From Alphaproteobacteria bacterium (GTDB taxonomy: Bacteria > Pseudomonadota > Alphaproteobacteria > Rhizobiales > Rhizobiaceae): a DNA stretch of 35,001 nt. Below, in pieces: positions 22,518 to 30,876 of the stretch. Both the position numbers and the translations under genes were made by a program. Below the pieces are notes generated by a model, which was not told where the DNA came from, made no database searches, and saw only the letters and a list, made by a program, of their open reading frames with translations. How positions within the stretch are numbered: position 1 is the first letter of the stretch; each line of letters opens with the position of its first letter. Location of the stretch: assembly GCA_018829385.1 (NCBI GenBank), contig JAHJUC010000670.1:1-35001 (forward strand), given 5' to 3'.

Positions 22518-23794
22518 CGGTAGAAATACTCCACAAGGTACATCGGAACCGCGGGTACGTAGGTACAGAGCATCAGCACCGCCAGAAGCACCCCGACAAA
22601 CCAGATATTGACCTTCGAGACTTCCCAGATGTTGGCCCGGGCCACCGAGCAGGCGGTGATCAGAACCGAGGCAACCGGTGGCGTCTGCTGACCGATGGCA
22701 AGATTGAGCGTGACAATGAGGCCGAAATGGACGGGATCAATGCCTGCAGCCGTAATCAGCGGAATCACGATCGGGATAACCAGGATGATGGCGGCGGCCG
22801 AATGCAGGAAAAAGCCAATGATCAGAAAGAAGAAATTCAGGATCAGCAAGATTGCCCATTGTTCGGTGGTGATCGACAGGATGCTTTCGGCCAAATGCTG
22901 TGGAATCTGGGCGCGGGTCAGAAAGCCACCCATGAGAACCGACGCTGCGACCAGAAGCATGACCACTGCAGTCTGGATGCCGCCGTCCAGCATGGCCCGC
23001 CGCAGGTGGCTCCAGTCGATGTTTCGGTACCATGCCGAGACAACCAGGGCAGCCAGAACAGCAAGGCCTGCAGCTTCAGTCGCCGTGACAAATCCGCCGA
23101 AGATGCCACCAAGGATGATCATCGGCAGGGCAAATGCGGGAAGAGCATCAACAAATGTTTCGCGCACACGCGGCATGTTGAAGGCTTCTTCGGTCGGAAA
23201 ATTGTACCGCTTCGCAAAGAGGTAGGCGACGCCCATCAGCCCTGCGGCCCCCAGAAGACCAGGCACCACACCGGCGACAAAAAGCTGTTCAACCGATGTA
23301 TTGGCCGATGCTGCGTAAAGGATCATCGGAATGGACGGCGGAATGATGATGGCGAGAGACGCAGACGATGAGGTGACCGCCGCCGAGAACTCCTTGCTGT
23401 ACCCGCGCTTCTTCATTTGCGGGATCAGGATCGACCCCATGGCCGCAACGTCCGCTACCGCCGAGCCGGAAATTTCGGCAAAGAACAGGGACACCCCGAT
23501 ATTGACCATGGCAAGCCCGCCACGGACAAACCCGATCAGGCTGGAGACAAAATTGATCAGCCGGTCTGTGATGCCGCCGGCATTCATGATGGCGCCGGCC
23601 AGAACAAACATCGGGATTGCAATAAGCGAGAATTTGGTCGAGCCGTCATACATGTCAAGCGCGATGGTCACTAGACTGTCGACGCCTTCGGTCAACACGA
23701 GACCTATGACACCACACATGGCAAGGGCCACGGCGATGGGAACATTGATGCAGATCATCAGCATCAACCCGACAAAAATGGCGAATATCAGCAT
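22514..23794 (-). CDS. dctM: TRAP transporter large permease DctM
   Basis: The 426-residue sodium-driven permease subunit of a tripartite TRAP importer. Around 12 hydrophobic helices are visible. Typical family stretches are NIGVSLFFAEISGSAVADVA, SASLAIIIPPSIPMILYA and LNLAIGQQTPPVASVLITAC. It shares one base with the dctQ stop (TGATG) and overlaps the crotonase start by four bases. It works with DctQ and DctP to import an organic acid. Full length and undamaged. Confidence 0.95.
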   Translation of the reverse strand: MLIFAIFVGLMLMICINVPIAVALAMCGVIGLVLTEGVDSLVTIALDMYDGSTKFSLIAIPMFVLAGAIMNAGGITDRLINFVSSLIGFVRGGLAMVNIGVSLFFAEISGSAVADVAAMGSILIPQMKKRGYSKEFSAAVTSSSASLAIIIPPSIPMILYAASANTSVEQLFVAGVVPGLLGAAGLMGVAYLFAKRYNFPTEEAFNMPRVRETFVDALPAFALPMIILGGIFGGFVTATEAAGLAVLAALVVSAWYRNIDWSHLRRAMLDGGIQTAVVMLLVAASVLMGGFLTRAQIPQHLAESILSITTEQWAILLILNFFFLIIGFFLHSAAAIILVIPIVIPLITAAGIDPVHFGLIVTLNLAIGQQTPPVASVLITACSVARANIWEVSKVNIWFVGVLLAVLMLCTYVPAVPMYLVEYFYR

Positions 23795-24360
23795 CAGACA
23801 CGATCCTTGTTTTTTGCAAGCTCAGCTTCGACTTCTTCCTCGATCTCGGCGTGTTCGATCGAAATCCCCGCTGCAGTGGTCTTCCAGTAACCAGGCAGAC
23901 TGAGAAGTTGGCTCAGAATATACAGCAGGGCGCCAATCGGGATAACCGATTGCGTCAACTGCACTGGAACCCAGGTAATCGAAATCAGTGTATCGCCTTC
24001 AAGTACTTCGAGGACCCGAAATCCCGCACGCGCCATCAAGATGAAGAACACCAGAACAATCGCTTCGCCCAAAAGCAACGCAGCCATCCGCAATGTGCGG
24101 GGCAAAGCCAGCAAAACAGTATCAAACCCGATATGACGACGGTGCAACGCCGCAAGCGCCGATCCGTAATAGGTAATCCACGCCAGCATGATCGCAGCCA
24201 CTTCATCATACCAGGAAAAGCTTTGACCCAGCAGGCGCGCGATAACGGCAAGCGTCACGATCACGGTCAGGGCGACCATGAGAGATATGGTAATCCACTC
24301 GAGTATCTTGCCCAGGACCAAAATGATCTTAGGCAGAATTGAGGACGAGGTTTGCTCCAT
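23794..24360 (-). CDS. dctQ: TRAP transporter small permease DctQ
   Basis: A 188-residue membrane protein with four hydrophobic helices (WITISLMVALTVIVTLAVIA; EVAAIMLAWITYYGSALAAL; LLLGEAIVLVFFILMARAG; SVIPIGALLYILSQLLSL) and the conserved WYDE/WITYYGSA region of DctQ. The C-terminal tail is rich in acidic residues (EHAEIEEEVEAELAK). It scaffolds DctM for docking of the binding protein. The ribosome site before ATG 24360 is weak, and a strong hairpin stands between it and dctP. Confidence 0.92.
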   Translation of the reverse strand: MEQTSSSILPKIILVLGKILEWITISLMVALTVIVTLAVIARLLGQSFSWYDEVAAIMLAWITYYGSALAALHRRHIGFDTVLLALPRTLRMAALLLGEAIVLVFFILMARAGFRVLEVLEGDTLISITWVPVQLTQSVIPIGALLYILSQLLSLPGYWKTTAAGISIEHAEIEEEVEAELAKNKDRV

Positions 24361-24445
24361 TGCGGACCTGTCTATTCTGATTTTCAGGAAGATTCCGGGT
24401 GGTCAAGCGAGCTGTGGCCACCGCACGACGTCCTCTTTTGAGGTG

Positions 24446-24476
24446 ATCGGGCAACGGGCCAAGCCCGTTGCCCGAT
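24446..24476 (-). terminator. Strong hairpin between dctP and dctQ (partial terminator or mRNA-processing stem)
   Basis: ATCGGGCAACGGGC and GCCCGTTGCCCGAT form a perfect 14-bp stem around a 3-base loop, starting 6 bases after the dctP stop. There is no T-run, so complete termination is unlikely. Binding-protein genes are often followed by such stems, which stabilise the 5' message and give more binding protein than permease. Confidence 0.7.
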
Positions 24477-24482
24477 GACAAT

Positions 24483-25463
24483 TCAGTTGCCCTTGGCAAG
24501 ACCGAGTACTTGGTCGATCATTTCCTGACCACCGTCCACTTCATCGGCAAACGCCTTGTAAATCGGCTTGGAGGCTTCAATGAAAGCAGCCTTGTCGGCC
24601 TCGTTGACTTCGACACCTGCGGCCTTGATGACGTCCAGGAGTTCAGTTTCAAGCTGTGCCGCCGTTTCGTAGGTAAAATCCTGCGTTTTGCTGGCACAGT
24701 CGGTCAACATCGCCTGCACATCCTCAGGAAGTCCTGAAAAACTTTTCTGTGAGGCGAGGATATAGGCCGGTGTGTAGACATGACCGGTAATGGACAGATA
24801 CTTCTGCACTTCCTGGAATTTTGCAGAGGCAATCTGCGCATAAGGATTTTCCTGCCCATCCATCACACCGGTCTGCAAGGCGGTAAAGACGTCCGAAAAG
24901 GCCATTGGCGTCGGGTTGGCTCCGTAGAGCTTGAACATCGACACACGCCATACACCGTTCGGGGTGCGCAGCTTGATTCCTTCAAGGTCTCCAGGAACGT
25001 TGATTGGGCGGGTGTTGTTGGTGATATGGCGGAAGCCGTTCTCTGCAAGACCGACGATGTGGTAGCCTTTTGCCTCGGCTGCAGACTGGAACTTGTCCAT
25101 CATTGCACCCTGAACCCGGCGCATATGGTCACGATCGGAGATAATGTAAGGCATTTCAAAAATGCCAAACACATCATCCACCGAAGACATCACAGATGAT
25201 GGCAAGGCGAAGTCGACCTGACCGAGCTTGAGCTTCTGCAAAAGCTCCTTGTCCTTGCCGAGCTGCGAGGAACCGAAGGTCTGGACTTCAACCTTGCCGC
25301 CACTTGTCGAGTTCACGCATTCTGCAAAATTGTTGGCACTGGCTTCAAACAACGACCCAGGCGCACCAACGTGCCCGAATTTCATTGTCATGTCCGCGGC
25401 AAGAGCGCTGCTTGCCATTCCGATTGCTGCAGTCGTTGCAAGAATTTTTGCGATGATTTTCAT
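24483..25463 (-). CDS. dctP: TRAP transporter periplasmic substrate-binding protein DctP
   Basis: A 326-residue exported binding protein. Signal peptide MKIIAKILATTAAIGMASSALA is followed by MTMKFGHVGAPGSLFEASAN and the family core including PGDLEGIKLRTPNGVW, whose arginine normally pairs with the ligand carboxylate, and AFSDVFTALQTGVMDGQENP. GGAGG seven bases before ATG 25463 supports the start. It sets the specificity of the importer, but the ligand cannot be named from sequence; a carboxylate (2-hydroxy or 2-oxo acid) fits the neighbouring genes. It follows the aminotransferase by 38 bases. Confidence 0.94.
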   Translation of the reverse strand: MKIIAKILATTAAIGMASSALAADMTMKFGHVGAPGSLFEASANNFAECVNSTSGGKVEVQTFGSSQLGKDKELLQKLKLGQVDFALPSSVMSSVDDVFGIFEMPYIISDRDHMRRVQGAMMDKFQSAAEAKGYHIVGLAENGFRHITNNTRPINVPGDLEGIKLRTPNGVWRVSMFKLYGANPTPMAFSDVFTALQTGVMDGQENPYAQIASAKFQEVQKYLSITGHVYTPAYILASQKSFSGLPEDVQAMLTDCASKTQDFTYETAAQLETELLDVIKAAGVEVNEADKAAFIEASKPIYKAFADEVDGGQEMIDQVLGLAKGN

Positions 25464-25501
25464 AGTTCTTCCTCCCAGTAGACTATTCAGATTTCGTGAT
25501 C

Positions 25502-26689
25502 TTACTCCGCCGCAATGCTTGATTGATTCACCCCCTGAAGCGATTGCATTGCAGCGCTTACTCCCCCGGCGTTGTGGGGAACGTCAGCCTTTTTCAGGCC
25601 CATTTCCACACCAGCCAGAGTGGCCATCAACATCAGGTCGTTGAAGTCGCCAAGATGGCCGATCCGGAACACCCGGTCGGCCACTTTGGACAGGCCGTTG
25701 CCCAGTGACATGTTGTAATTTTCCAGGGTTTTCGCCCGGAACTGGTCAGCGCTATGCCCCTCCGGCATGAGAACGGCAGTCAACACGCCACTTTCCTGGC
25801 CCTGTTTCGAACACAGCACTTCAAGACCCCACGCCCGAACAGCAGCGCGGGCTGCCCTTCCATGGCGCTGATGCCGCGAAAACACGTTGTCGAGCCCTTC
25901 CTCATGCAACATGTCGATCGCTTCATTGAGCCCGTAGAGAAGGTTTGTGCTTGGCGTGTAGGGAAAATAGCCATTCTTGTTGGGGCCGACCATGTCCGCC
26001 CAATCCCAATACGAGCGCTGCAAGCCGGCCGTCTTGTTGGCAGCCATTGCCTTTTCGCTGACCGCATTGAACGAAAGCCCGGGCGGCAACATCAGCCCCT
26101 TCTGGGATCCCGACACGGTGACATCAACACCCCATTCGTCATGATTGTAGTCAAGCGAAGCAAGGCCGGAGATCGTATCGACCAGGAACAGCGCAGGGTG
26201 CCCCGCATTGTCGATTGCCTTTCGAATGGCGGCAATTGGCGAGACCGATCCGGTCGACGTCTCGTTGTGCACGACACAAACGGCTTTGATTTCATGTGCT
26301 TTGTCTTCAGCCAGATAGGCTTCGATCAGGTCAGGGTCTGCGCCGCCGCGCCAGTCACCCTCGATAAACTCAGCTTTCAGCTTGAGTTTTTCGGCAATCT
26401 GTTTCCACAGGGTCGCAAAATGTCCGGTCTCGAACATCAGGACCCGATCACCCGGTGAAAGTGTATTGACCAGTGCCGCTTCCCAGGCGCCGGTACCGGA
26501 CGACGGATAGATGATGACATTCTGTTCCGTCTTGAAGATCGCCTTCAGGCCGTTCAGCGCTCGCATCCCGACTTTCGCAAAATCCGGGCCGCGGTGGTCA
26601 ATGGTCTGCGCCGAGATCGCCCGCAGAACACGTTCGGGAACCGAACTCGGTCCGGGTATTTGCAAGAAATGATGTCCTGTCTGTCTCAT
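25502..26689 (-). CDS. Class V PLP aminotransferase, serine/aspartate-glyoxylate type
   Basis: A 395-residue cytoplasmic transaminase. The N-terminus FLQIPGPSSVPERVLRAISA, TIDHRGPDF and SSGTGAWEAALVNTLSPGD are hallmarks of the serine-glyoxylate/alanine-glyoxylate group. The PLP lysine is in VSGSQKGLMLPPG and the cofactor aspartate in FLVDTISGLASLDY. It would transfer an amino group from serine or aspartate to glyoxylate or a similar 2-oxo acid. It is the first gene of the minus-strand operon and is divergent from the FAD/Fe-S oxidoreductase, which would make the 2-oxo acid. The related BhcA of the beta-hydroxyaspartate cycle is an alternative, but no BhcB-D genes are present. Confidence 0.9.
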   Translation of the reverse strand: MRQTGHHFLQIPGPSSVPERVLRAISAQTIDHRGPDFAKVGMRALNGLKAIFKTEQNVIIYPSSGTGAWEAALVNTLSPGDRVLMFETGHFATLWKQIAEKLKLKAEFIEGDWRGGADPDLIEAYLAEDKAHEIKAVCVVHNETSTGSVSPIAAIRKAIDNAGHPALFLVDTISGLASLDYNHDEWGVDVTVSGSQKGLMLPPGLSFNAVSEKAMAANKTAGLQRSYWDWADMVGPNKNGYFPYTPSTNLLYGLNEAIDMLHEEGLDNVFSRHQRHGRAARAAVRAWGLEVLCSKQGQESGVLTAVLMPEGHSADQFRAKTLENYNMSLGNGLSKVADRVFRIGHLGDFNDLMLMATLAGVEMGLKKADVPHNAGGVSAAMQSLQGVNQSSIAAE

Positions 26690-26770
26690 GATCCCCCCGG
26701 GATTGTCTCCGCGTCTTACCTGATCTCAATGGTCTGATCGGGGTCACGCATAAACTTTGTCGTTGTGCAG

Positions 26771-26799
26771 ATTACATTTTGAATTCATAATTAAGTCAA
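26771..26799 (-). promoter_or_regulatory. Candidate sigma-70 promoter of the aminotransferase-TRAP operon, with palindromic spacer
   Basis: On the minus strand TTGACT (26799-26794), a 17-base spacer and TGTAAT (26776-26771) form a good sigma-70 promoter, giving a leader of about 75 bases before ATG 26689. The spacer contains the palindrome TGAATTCA, a plausible operator for the GntR protein encoded downstream of the divergent gene. The divergent start at 26815 lies just beyond, so one bound repressor could control both directions. Confidence 0.5.
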
Positions 26800-26814
26800 C
26801 AAGAATCTCGTCTC

Positions 26815-29742
26815 ATGATTTCTGGCCAGGTGAATCACTTGTCGAACATTGCTCAAATCCTTTCCAAGCGCGTACAGGGCGACATCATGTTCGACCGGTA
26901 TTCCCGTGGTCGCTATGCAACGGACGCTTCCTTCTATCAGATGATGCCGCTGGGAGTTTTGTGCCCCAAATCCGAAGATGACATCAGCGCCGCTATCGAT
27001 ATTGCGCGCGAGCAAGGCGTGCCCATCCTCGCCAGAGGTGGAGGAACGTCCCAATGCGGCCAGACCGTCAACGAAGCCTTGGTTCTGGATAACACGCAAT
27101 ATTTCAATGGCATTCTGGAGCTCGACATTGAAAACCGGCGGTGTGTAGTCCGTCCAGGCATCGTCCTGGATGAGTTGAACCGAGCACTAAAACCCCATGG
27201 CCTTTGGTTTCCCGTCGATGTTTCCACCGCTTCCCGGGCAACCATCGGAGGCATGACTGCGAACAATTCCTGCGGCGGCAAGTCGCTTCACTACGGGATG
27301 ATGCGCGACAACGTTCTGTCAATTAAGGCCTTCATGGCTGACGGAAGCCACCATCATTTTGGTCCGGACAACACTCACCAGTCCGAGCTCTACGCCGCGC
27401 TGTCAGCTGATCTTCTGGCCTTGGGAGCGCGGGAGGCAGCTGAAATCGATGCCCGTTTTCCAAATGTCATGCGCCGGGTTGGCGGGTATAATCTCGATGC
27501 CCTTGTCCCGAAGGCGACCCCCAACAATCTTTCACATCTGCTGGTCGGTTCAGAAGGTACGCTTGCCTATTCGACCGCGATCGAACTGAAGCTGTCACCA
27601 CTGATTTCAGGCAAGGCGCTCGGCGTTTGCCACTTCCCGACATTTTACAAGGCCATGGATGCGGCACAGCATCTGGTAACCCTGATGCCACAGGGCGTGG
27701 AGTTGGTGGATTCGACAATGATTGCGCTGGCGCGCGACATTCCGATGTTTAAAAGCACCATCGAGAACTTTGTCACCGGCGACCCTGAAGCACTCTTGCT
27801 GGTGGAATTCATCGAGGAGGATAAGGCCAATAACGCGGTCAAGCTGCGTCAGCTCGAGGAGATGATGGGAGATCTCGGCTTCTCCTGGTCGGGAACAGGT
27901 GACCGCTGGGGCGGGGTGACACCGGTCACCGATCCGGTTCTGCAAAGCCAGATCGCCGAGCTTCGCAAATCCGGGCTGAACATCATGATGTCGATGAAAA
28001 CGGACGGAAAACCGGTCTCCTTCGTCGAGGATTGTGCAGTAGAGCTGCCAGATCTGGCTGAGTATACGGCAGGCCTGACAGACATTTTTGAGAAACATGG
28101 CACCAAGGGCACATGGTATGCCCACGCCTCGGTCGGATGCCTCCATGTGCGACCGGTGCTGAATCTGAGGCTCGACAAGGACGTCAAAACGATGCGCGCC
28201 ATTGCCGAGGAATGTTTTGACCTCGTTGCCCATTACAAGGGGTCGCATTCCGGCGAACACGGTGACGGTCTTGTGCGCTCCGAATTCCACGAGAAAATGT
28301 TCGGATCGCGGATGGTCGCGAATTTCGGTGAGGTCAAAAAGCGGTTTGACCCCAGCGGCCTGTTTAATCCGGGAAAGATAGTCTCTCCGCCGAAGATGGA
28401 TGATCGGCGGCTCTTTCGCTATGGACCGGACTACGCCGTTCCCGACATGCATACAGAGCTTGACTGGTCAGAATGGACCGGCAGTGGCGGTGGCTTTCAG
28501 GGTGCCGTTGAGATGTGCAACAACAACGGCGCCTGCCGCAAGCTCAAAGGCGGTGTGATGTGCCCGTCATTCCGCGTCACCCGCAAGGAAAAGGACCTGA
28601 CGCGAGGGCGGGCAAACACTTTGCGGCTCGCAATTTCCGGGCAACTTGGTGCGGATGCATTCGCCTCCGATGAGATGGCTGAAACCATGAAGCTTTGCGT
28701 GTCCTGCAAGGGATGCAGGCGCGAATGCCCCACAGGTGTGGACATGGCCCGCATGAAGATCGAGGTGCTGTCTGCGCGCGCGAAGAAAAACGGCCTCGGT
28801 CTACATGACCGGCTGGTCGGTTATCTGCCACACTACGCAGTCTGGGCTTCAAGAATTCCATCCCTCATGAATTTGCGTGACCAAATTCCCGGACTGGCTG
28901 GACTGTCCGAAAAGCTCACGGGCTTCACGGCAAAGCGCGCGCTGCCGCAATGGAGTGCTACCCCCTTCAAGGACAGCGAGCTAAAAGACAGTCCGGCTCC
29001 ACAGGCGGTGCTGTTTGTGGACAGTTTCAATCGCTATTTTGAGCCTGAGAACCTGCGGGCAGCGATCCGCGTGCTGCAGGCGGCTGGCGTATCGCTTGAC
29101 GTGGTAAAGGCTGTCGACCGTGGCAGGCCGCTTTGCTGCGGTCGCACCTTTCTGTCCGTCGGGCTGATCGACAAGGCGAAGGAAGAAGCGCAGCGTCTCG
29201 TCGACGCATTGCTTCCCTATGCCGAAAAGGGTCTGCCCATTATCGGCCTTGAGCCAAGTTGCTTGTTGACCTTGCGCGACGAGATACCTGCACTCTTGCC
29301 CGGCAAGCAAACGGCATTGATTGCAAAAAATGCCTTCATGTTCGAGGAGTTCATTGCCGACCAATCTGAAAATTCGGCTTTCCGTCTGGAATTGAAATCG
29401 CCAGCTGCAAAGATCGTCTTGCACGGGCATTGCCATCAAAAGGCAATGAACGTGATGTCGAGCGTTGAGCGGGTGTTGGCGATGATACCGGACACGTCGG
29501 TTGAAAAAATTGAAAGCAGTTGCTGCGGCATGGCAGGTGCATTCGGCTACAGCGCAGACACCCATGAGATATCTCTGCAAATGGGCGAGATGGATTTACT
29601 GCCAGCGGTGCGCGCTGCAAATTCCGACGCAATCATTGTCGCCGATGGTACCTCTTGCAGGCATCAAATCGCCGACAATACAGATCGCAAACCGATGCAC
29701 GTCGCCCGACTTCTCGACATGGCACTAAAACAGGATGCCTGA
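26815..29742 (+). CDS. Fused FAD-binding / Fe-S 2-hydroxyacid oxidoreductase (GlcD-GlcF or YdiJ type)
   Basis: A 975-residue fusion that oxidises a 2-hydroxy acid (D-lactate, glycolate or 2-hydroxyglutarate in relatives) and passes electrons to the quinone pool. Order: FAD_binding_4 domain (GVPILARGGGTSQCGQTVNE; TIGGMTANNSCGGKSLHYGM), FAD-oxidase C-terminal domain with SGEHGDGLVRSEF, a 4Fe-4S region (CNNNGACRKLKGGVMCPS; CVSCKGCRRECPTG), and two CCG domains (RPLCCGRTFLSV; SSCCGMAGAFGYS). Length fits the fused family (about 1000). The start ATG 26815 lies in the divergent promoter region. The GntR gene follows after 6 bases. Together with GlcG and the glyoxylate-type aminotransferase, glycolate is one candidate, but residues deciding substrate were not identified. 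Confidence 0.93.
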   Translation: MISGQVNHLSNIAQILSKRVQGDIMFDRYSRGRYATDASFYQMMPLGVLCPKSEDDISAAIDIAREQGVPILARGGGTSQCGQTVNEALVLDNTQYFNGILELDIENRRCVVRPGIVLDELNRALKPHGLWFPVDVSTASRATIGGMTANNSCGGKSLHYGMMRDNVLSIKAFMADGSHHHFGPDNTHQSELYAALSADLLALGAREAAEIDARFPNVMRRVGGYNLDALVPKATPNNLSHLLVGSEGTLAYSTAIELKLSPLISGKALGVCHFPTFYKAMDAAQHLVTLMPQGVELVDSTMIALARDIPMFKSTIENFVTGDPEALLLVEFIEEDKANNAVKLRQLEEMMGDLGFSWSGTGDRWGGVTPVTDPVLQSQIAELRKSGLNIMMSMKTDGKPVSFVEDCAVELPDLAEYTAGLTDIFEKHGTKGTWYAHASVGCLHVRPVLNLRLDKDVKTMRAIAEECFDLVAHYKGSHSGEHGDGLVRSEFHEKMFGSRMVANFGEVKKRFDPSGLFNPGKIVSPPKMDDRRLFRYGPDYAVPDMHTELDWSEWTGSGGGFQGAVEMCNNNGACRKLKGGVMCPSFRVTRKEKDLTRGRANTLRLAISGQLGADAFASDEMAETMKLCVSCKGCRRECPTGVDMARMKIEVLSARAKKNGLGLHDRLVGYLPHYAVWASRIPSLMNLRDQIPGLAGLSEKLTGFTAKRALPQWSATPFKDSELKDSPAPQAVLFVDSFNRYFEPENLRAAIRVLQAAGVSLDVVKAVDRGRPLCCGRTFLSVGLIDKAKEEAQRLVDALLPYAEKGLPIIGLEPSCLLTLRDEIPALLPGKQTALIAKNAFMFEEFIADQSENSAFRLELKSPAAKIVLHGHCHQKAMNVMSSVERVLAMIPDTSVEKIESSCCGMAGAFGYSADTHEISLQMGEMDLLPAVRAANSDAIIVADGTSCRHQIADNTDRKPMHVARLLDMALKQDA

Positions 29743-29748
29743 GACGAA

Positions 29749-30465
29749 ATGGACGCAATGACCGATACCAATGCAATTGAACGAAGGTCGCTTCATCTCG
29801 AATTGGTGGAGCGCATTCGTCCGCTCATCGTTGAAAGCCAACTGAACCCCGGAGACAAGGTGCCGGAAAAGGTCCTGTGTGAACGCTTTGGCGTTTCACG
29901 CACGCCGATGCGCGAAGCCCTCAAGGTGCTGGCAGCCGAAGGCCTTGTCAGGTTGGAACCCAATCGCGGGGCATGGGTGACGTTGGTCACTGTTGAAGAG
30001 GTGGAGGAAGTGTTTCCGGTTCTGGGTGCTCTCGAGGCATTGTCGGGAGAGCTCGCCTGCACCAACATCGCCGATGCAGAGATCAGTCACATCCGTCGGC
30101 TTCATGACCAGATGATGGATAGTTACCGCGACAGAAATCTTGTTGATTATTTCAAGACCAACCAGGAAATTCACCGGGCCATTCTCCTGGCCGCAAAAAA
30201 CCAGAGCCTGACAAATACCTGCCAGGCGCTGTCAGCCCGCATGCAAAGGGCCCGTTACGCTGCCAATTTGTCCGAGGAACGCTGGGCCGATGCAGTTGCC
30301 GAACACGAACAGATAATCCGATCCCTCGAGGCCCGCAATGGTAGGGAATTAGGCCAGATCTTGAGGCAGCACATGAAAAACAAGCAGGAATCAGTCTTGA
30401 AATGGCTGAGAAAAACAAACACAGACCAAGAGTCTGAATGTGCAGGTCCTGGTCAGCAGTGCTGA
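29749..30465 (+). CDS. GntR-family (FCD/FadR subgroup) transcriptional regulator, altered C-terminal tail
   Basis: A 238-residue repressor or activator. The N-terminal winged helix has LNPGDKVPEKVLCERFGVSR and TPMREALKVLAAEGLVRLEP; the FCD effector domain has the metal-ligand pattern in YFKTNQEIHRAI, AVAEHEQIIRSLEARN and LRQHMKN. It most likely responds to the organic acid processed by the island and controls the divergent promoters at 26690-26814. The last residues (about SECAGPGQQC) are antisense to a resolvase gene fragment, so the native end was replaced at a junction near 30425; the conserved domain is complete before it. ATG 29749 or 29758 are both possible starts. Confidence 0.9.
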   Translation: MDAMTDTNAIERRSLHLELVERIRPLIVESQLNPGDKVPEKVLCERFGVSRTPMREALKVLAAEGLVRLEPNRGAWVTLVTVEEVEEVFPVLGALEALSGELACTNIADAEISHIRRLHDQMMDSYRDRNLVDYFKTNQEIHRAILLAAKNQSLTNTCQALSARMQRARYAANLSEERWADAVAEHEQIIRSLEARNGRELGQILRQHMKNKQESVLKWLRKTNTDQESECAGPGQQC

Positions 30466-30490
30466 CGCGAGCATATCCAATGCGTGCCAT
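30426..30490 (-). pseudogene. Serine recombinase (resolvase) N-terminal fragment
   Basis: From ATG 30490 on the minus strand the frame reads MARIGYARVSTADQDLHIQT, the classic start of Tn3-type resolvases and invertases including the catalytic serine in RVSTADQD. It breaks off at about 30426, inside the tail of the GntR gene. The rest of the recombinase is absent. This marks an old transposon or plasmid-resolution end at the border of the catabolic island. 30491-30639 holds nothing recognisable. Confidence 0.8.
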
Positions 30491-30639
30491 TTGCAACTCC
30501 AGCTTCTAGTGGATAGCGCCTGACAGAAGAGTCCGTTTTGGGATTCCTTTTTGGGCGTCGGCGTGCGATTCAATGTCATGCGCACAGGGATCACATTTAG
30601 AGTTTCGCCGCCTGACCGCCTCCGCCTTGAGCGTTTGGC

Positions 30640-30683
30640 AGCATTGGTGCAGGGATCAAATTTCAACGTTTTGCGTCTATGCG
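30640..30683 (+). mobile_element. IS5 end (transposase-start side), orphan
   Basis: AGCATTGGTGCAGGGATC and the bases up to TCTATGCG match the complement of 19444-19487, the 5' end of the complete IS5 copy, with about two mismatches in 44. No transposase follows. Nine bases later an opposite end of the same IS begins. Confidence 0.75.
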
Positions 30684-30692
30684 GTGGGGATC

Positions 30693-30851
30693 GGCGTTGG
30701 TGCGCGGATCAGCCAATGAGCGGAGCTCGTTCTTTGATGGGTCCGCCTATTTGGTTGCTCCCGCCGATGCTTGGCAACGAACGGATTTCGGGCGGCCACA
30801 GGCAAGCATTCGGTTAAGTATGGCCACGCCGATCACAGCCTCTGTCTGTTG
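30693..30851 (-). mobile_element. IS5 end (transposase 3' side), fragment
   Basis: GGCGTTGGTGCGCGGATCAG and the next 140 bases match 18360-18518 closely, covering the last codons of the IS5 transposase. The match stops at TCTGTCTGTTG. With the piece at 30640 it forms a head-to-head arrangement that cannot come from one simple internal deletion. Confidence 0.8.
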
Positions 30852-30876
30852 CAGCCCTTTAACCTAACGGTACCAT

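Noticed and set aside
25502-26689. Beta-hydroxyaspartate cycle (BhcA)
   Set aside because: The aminotransferase resembles BhcA in family, but no BhcB, BhcC or BhcD homologue accompanies it.
27607-28452. 281-residue minus-strand ORF inside the FAD/Fe-S gene
   Set aside because: It overlaps the FAD-oxidase domain in antisense and has no start signal or family resemblance.
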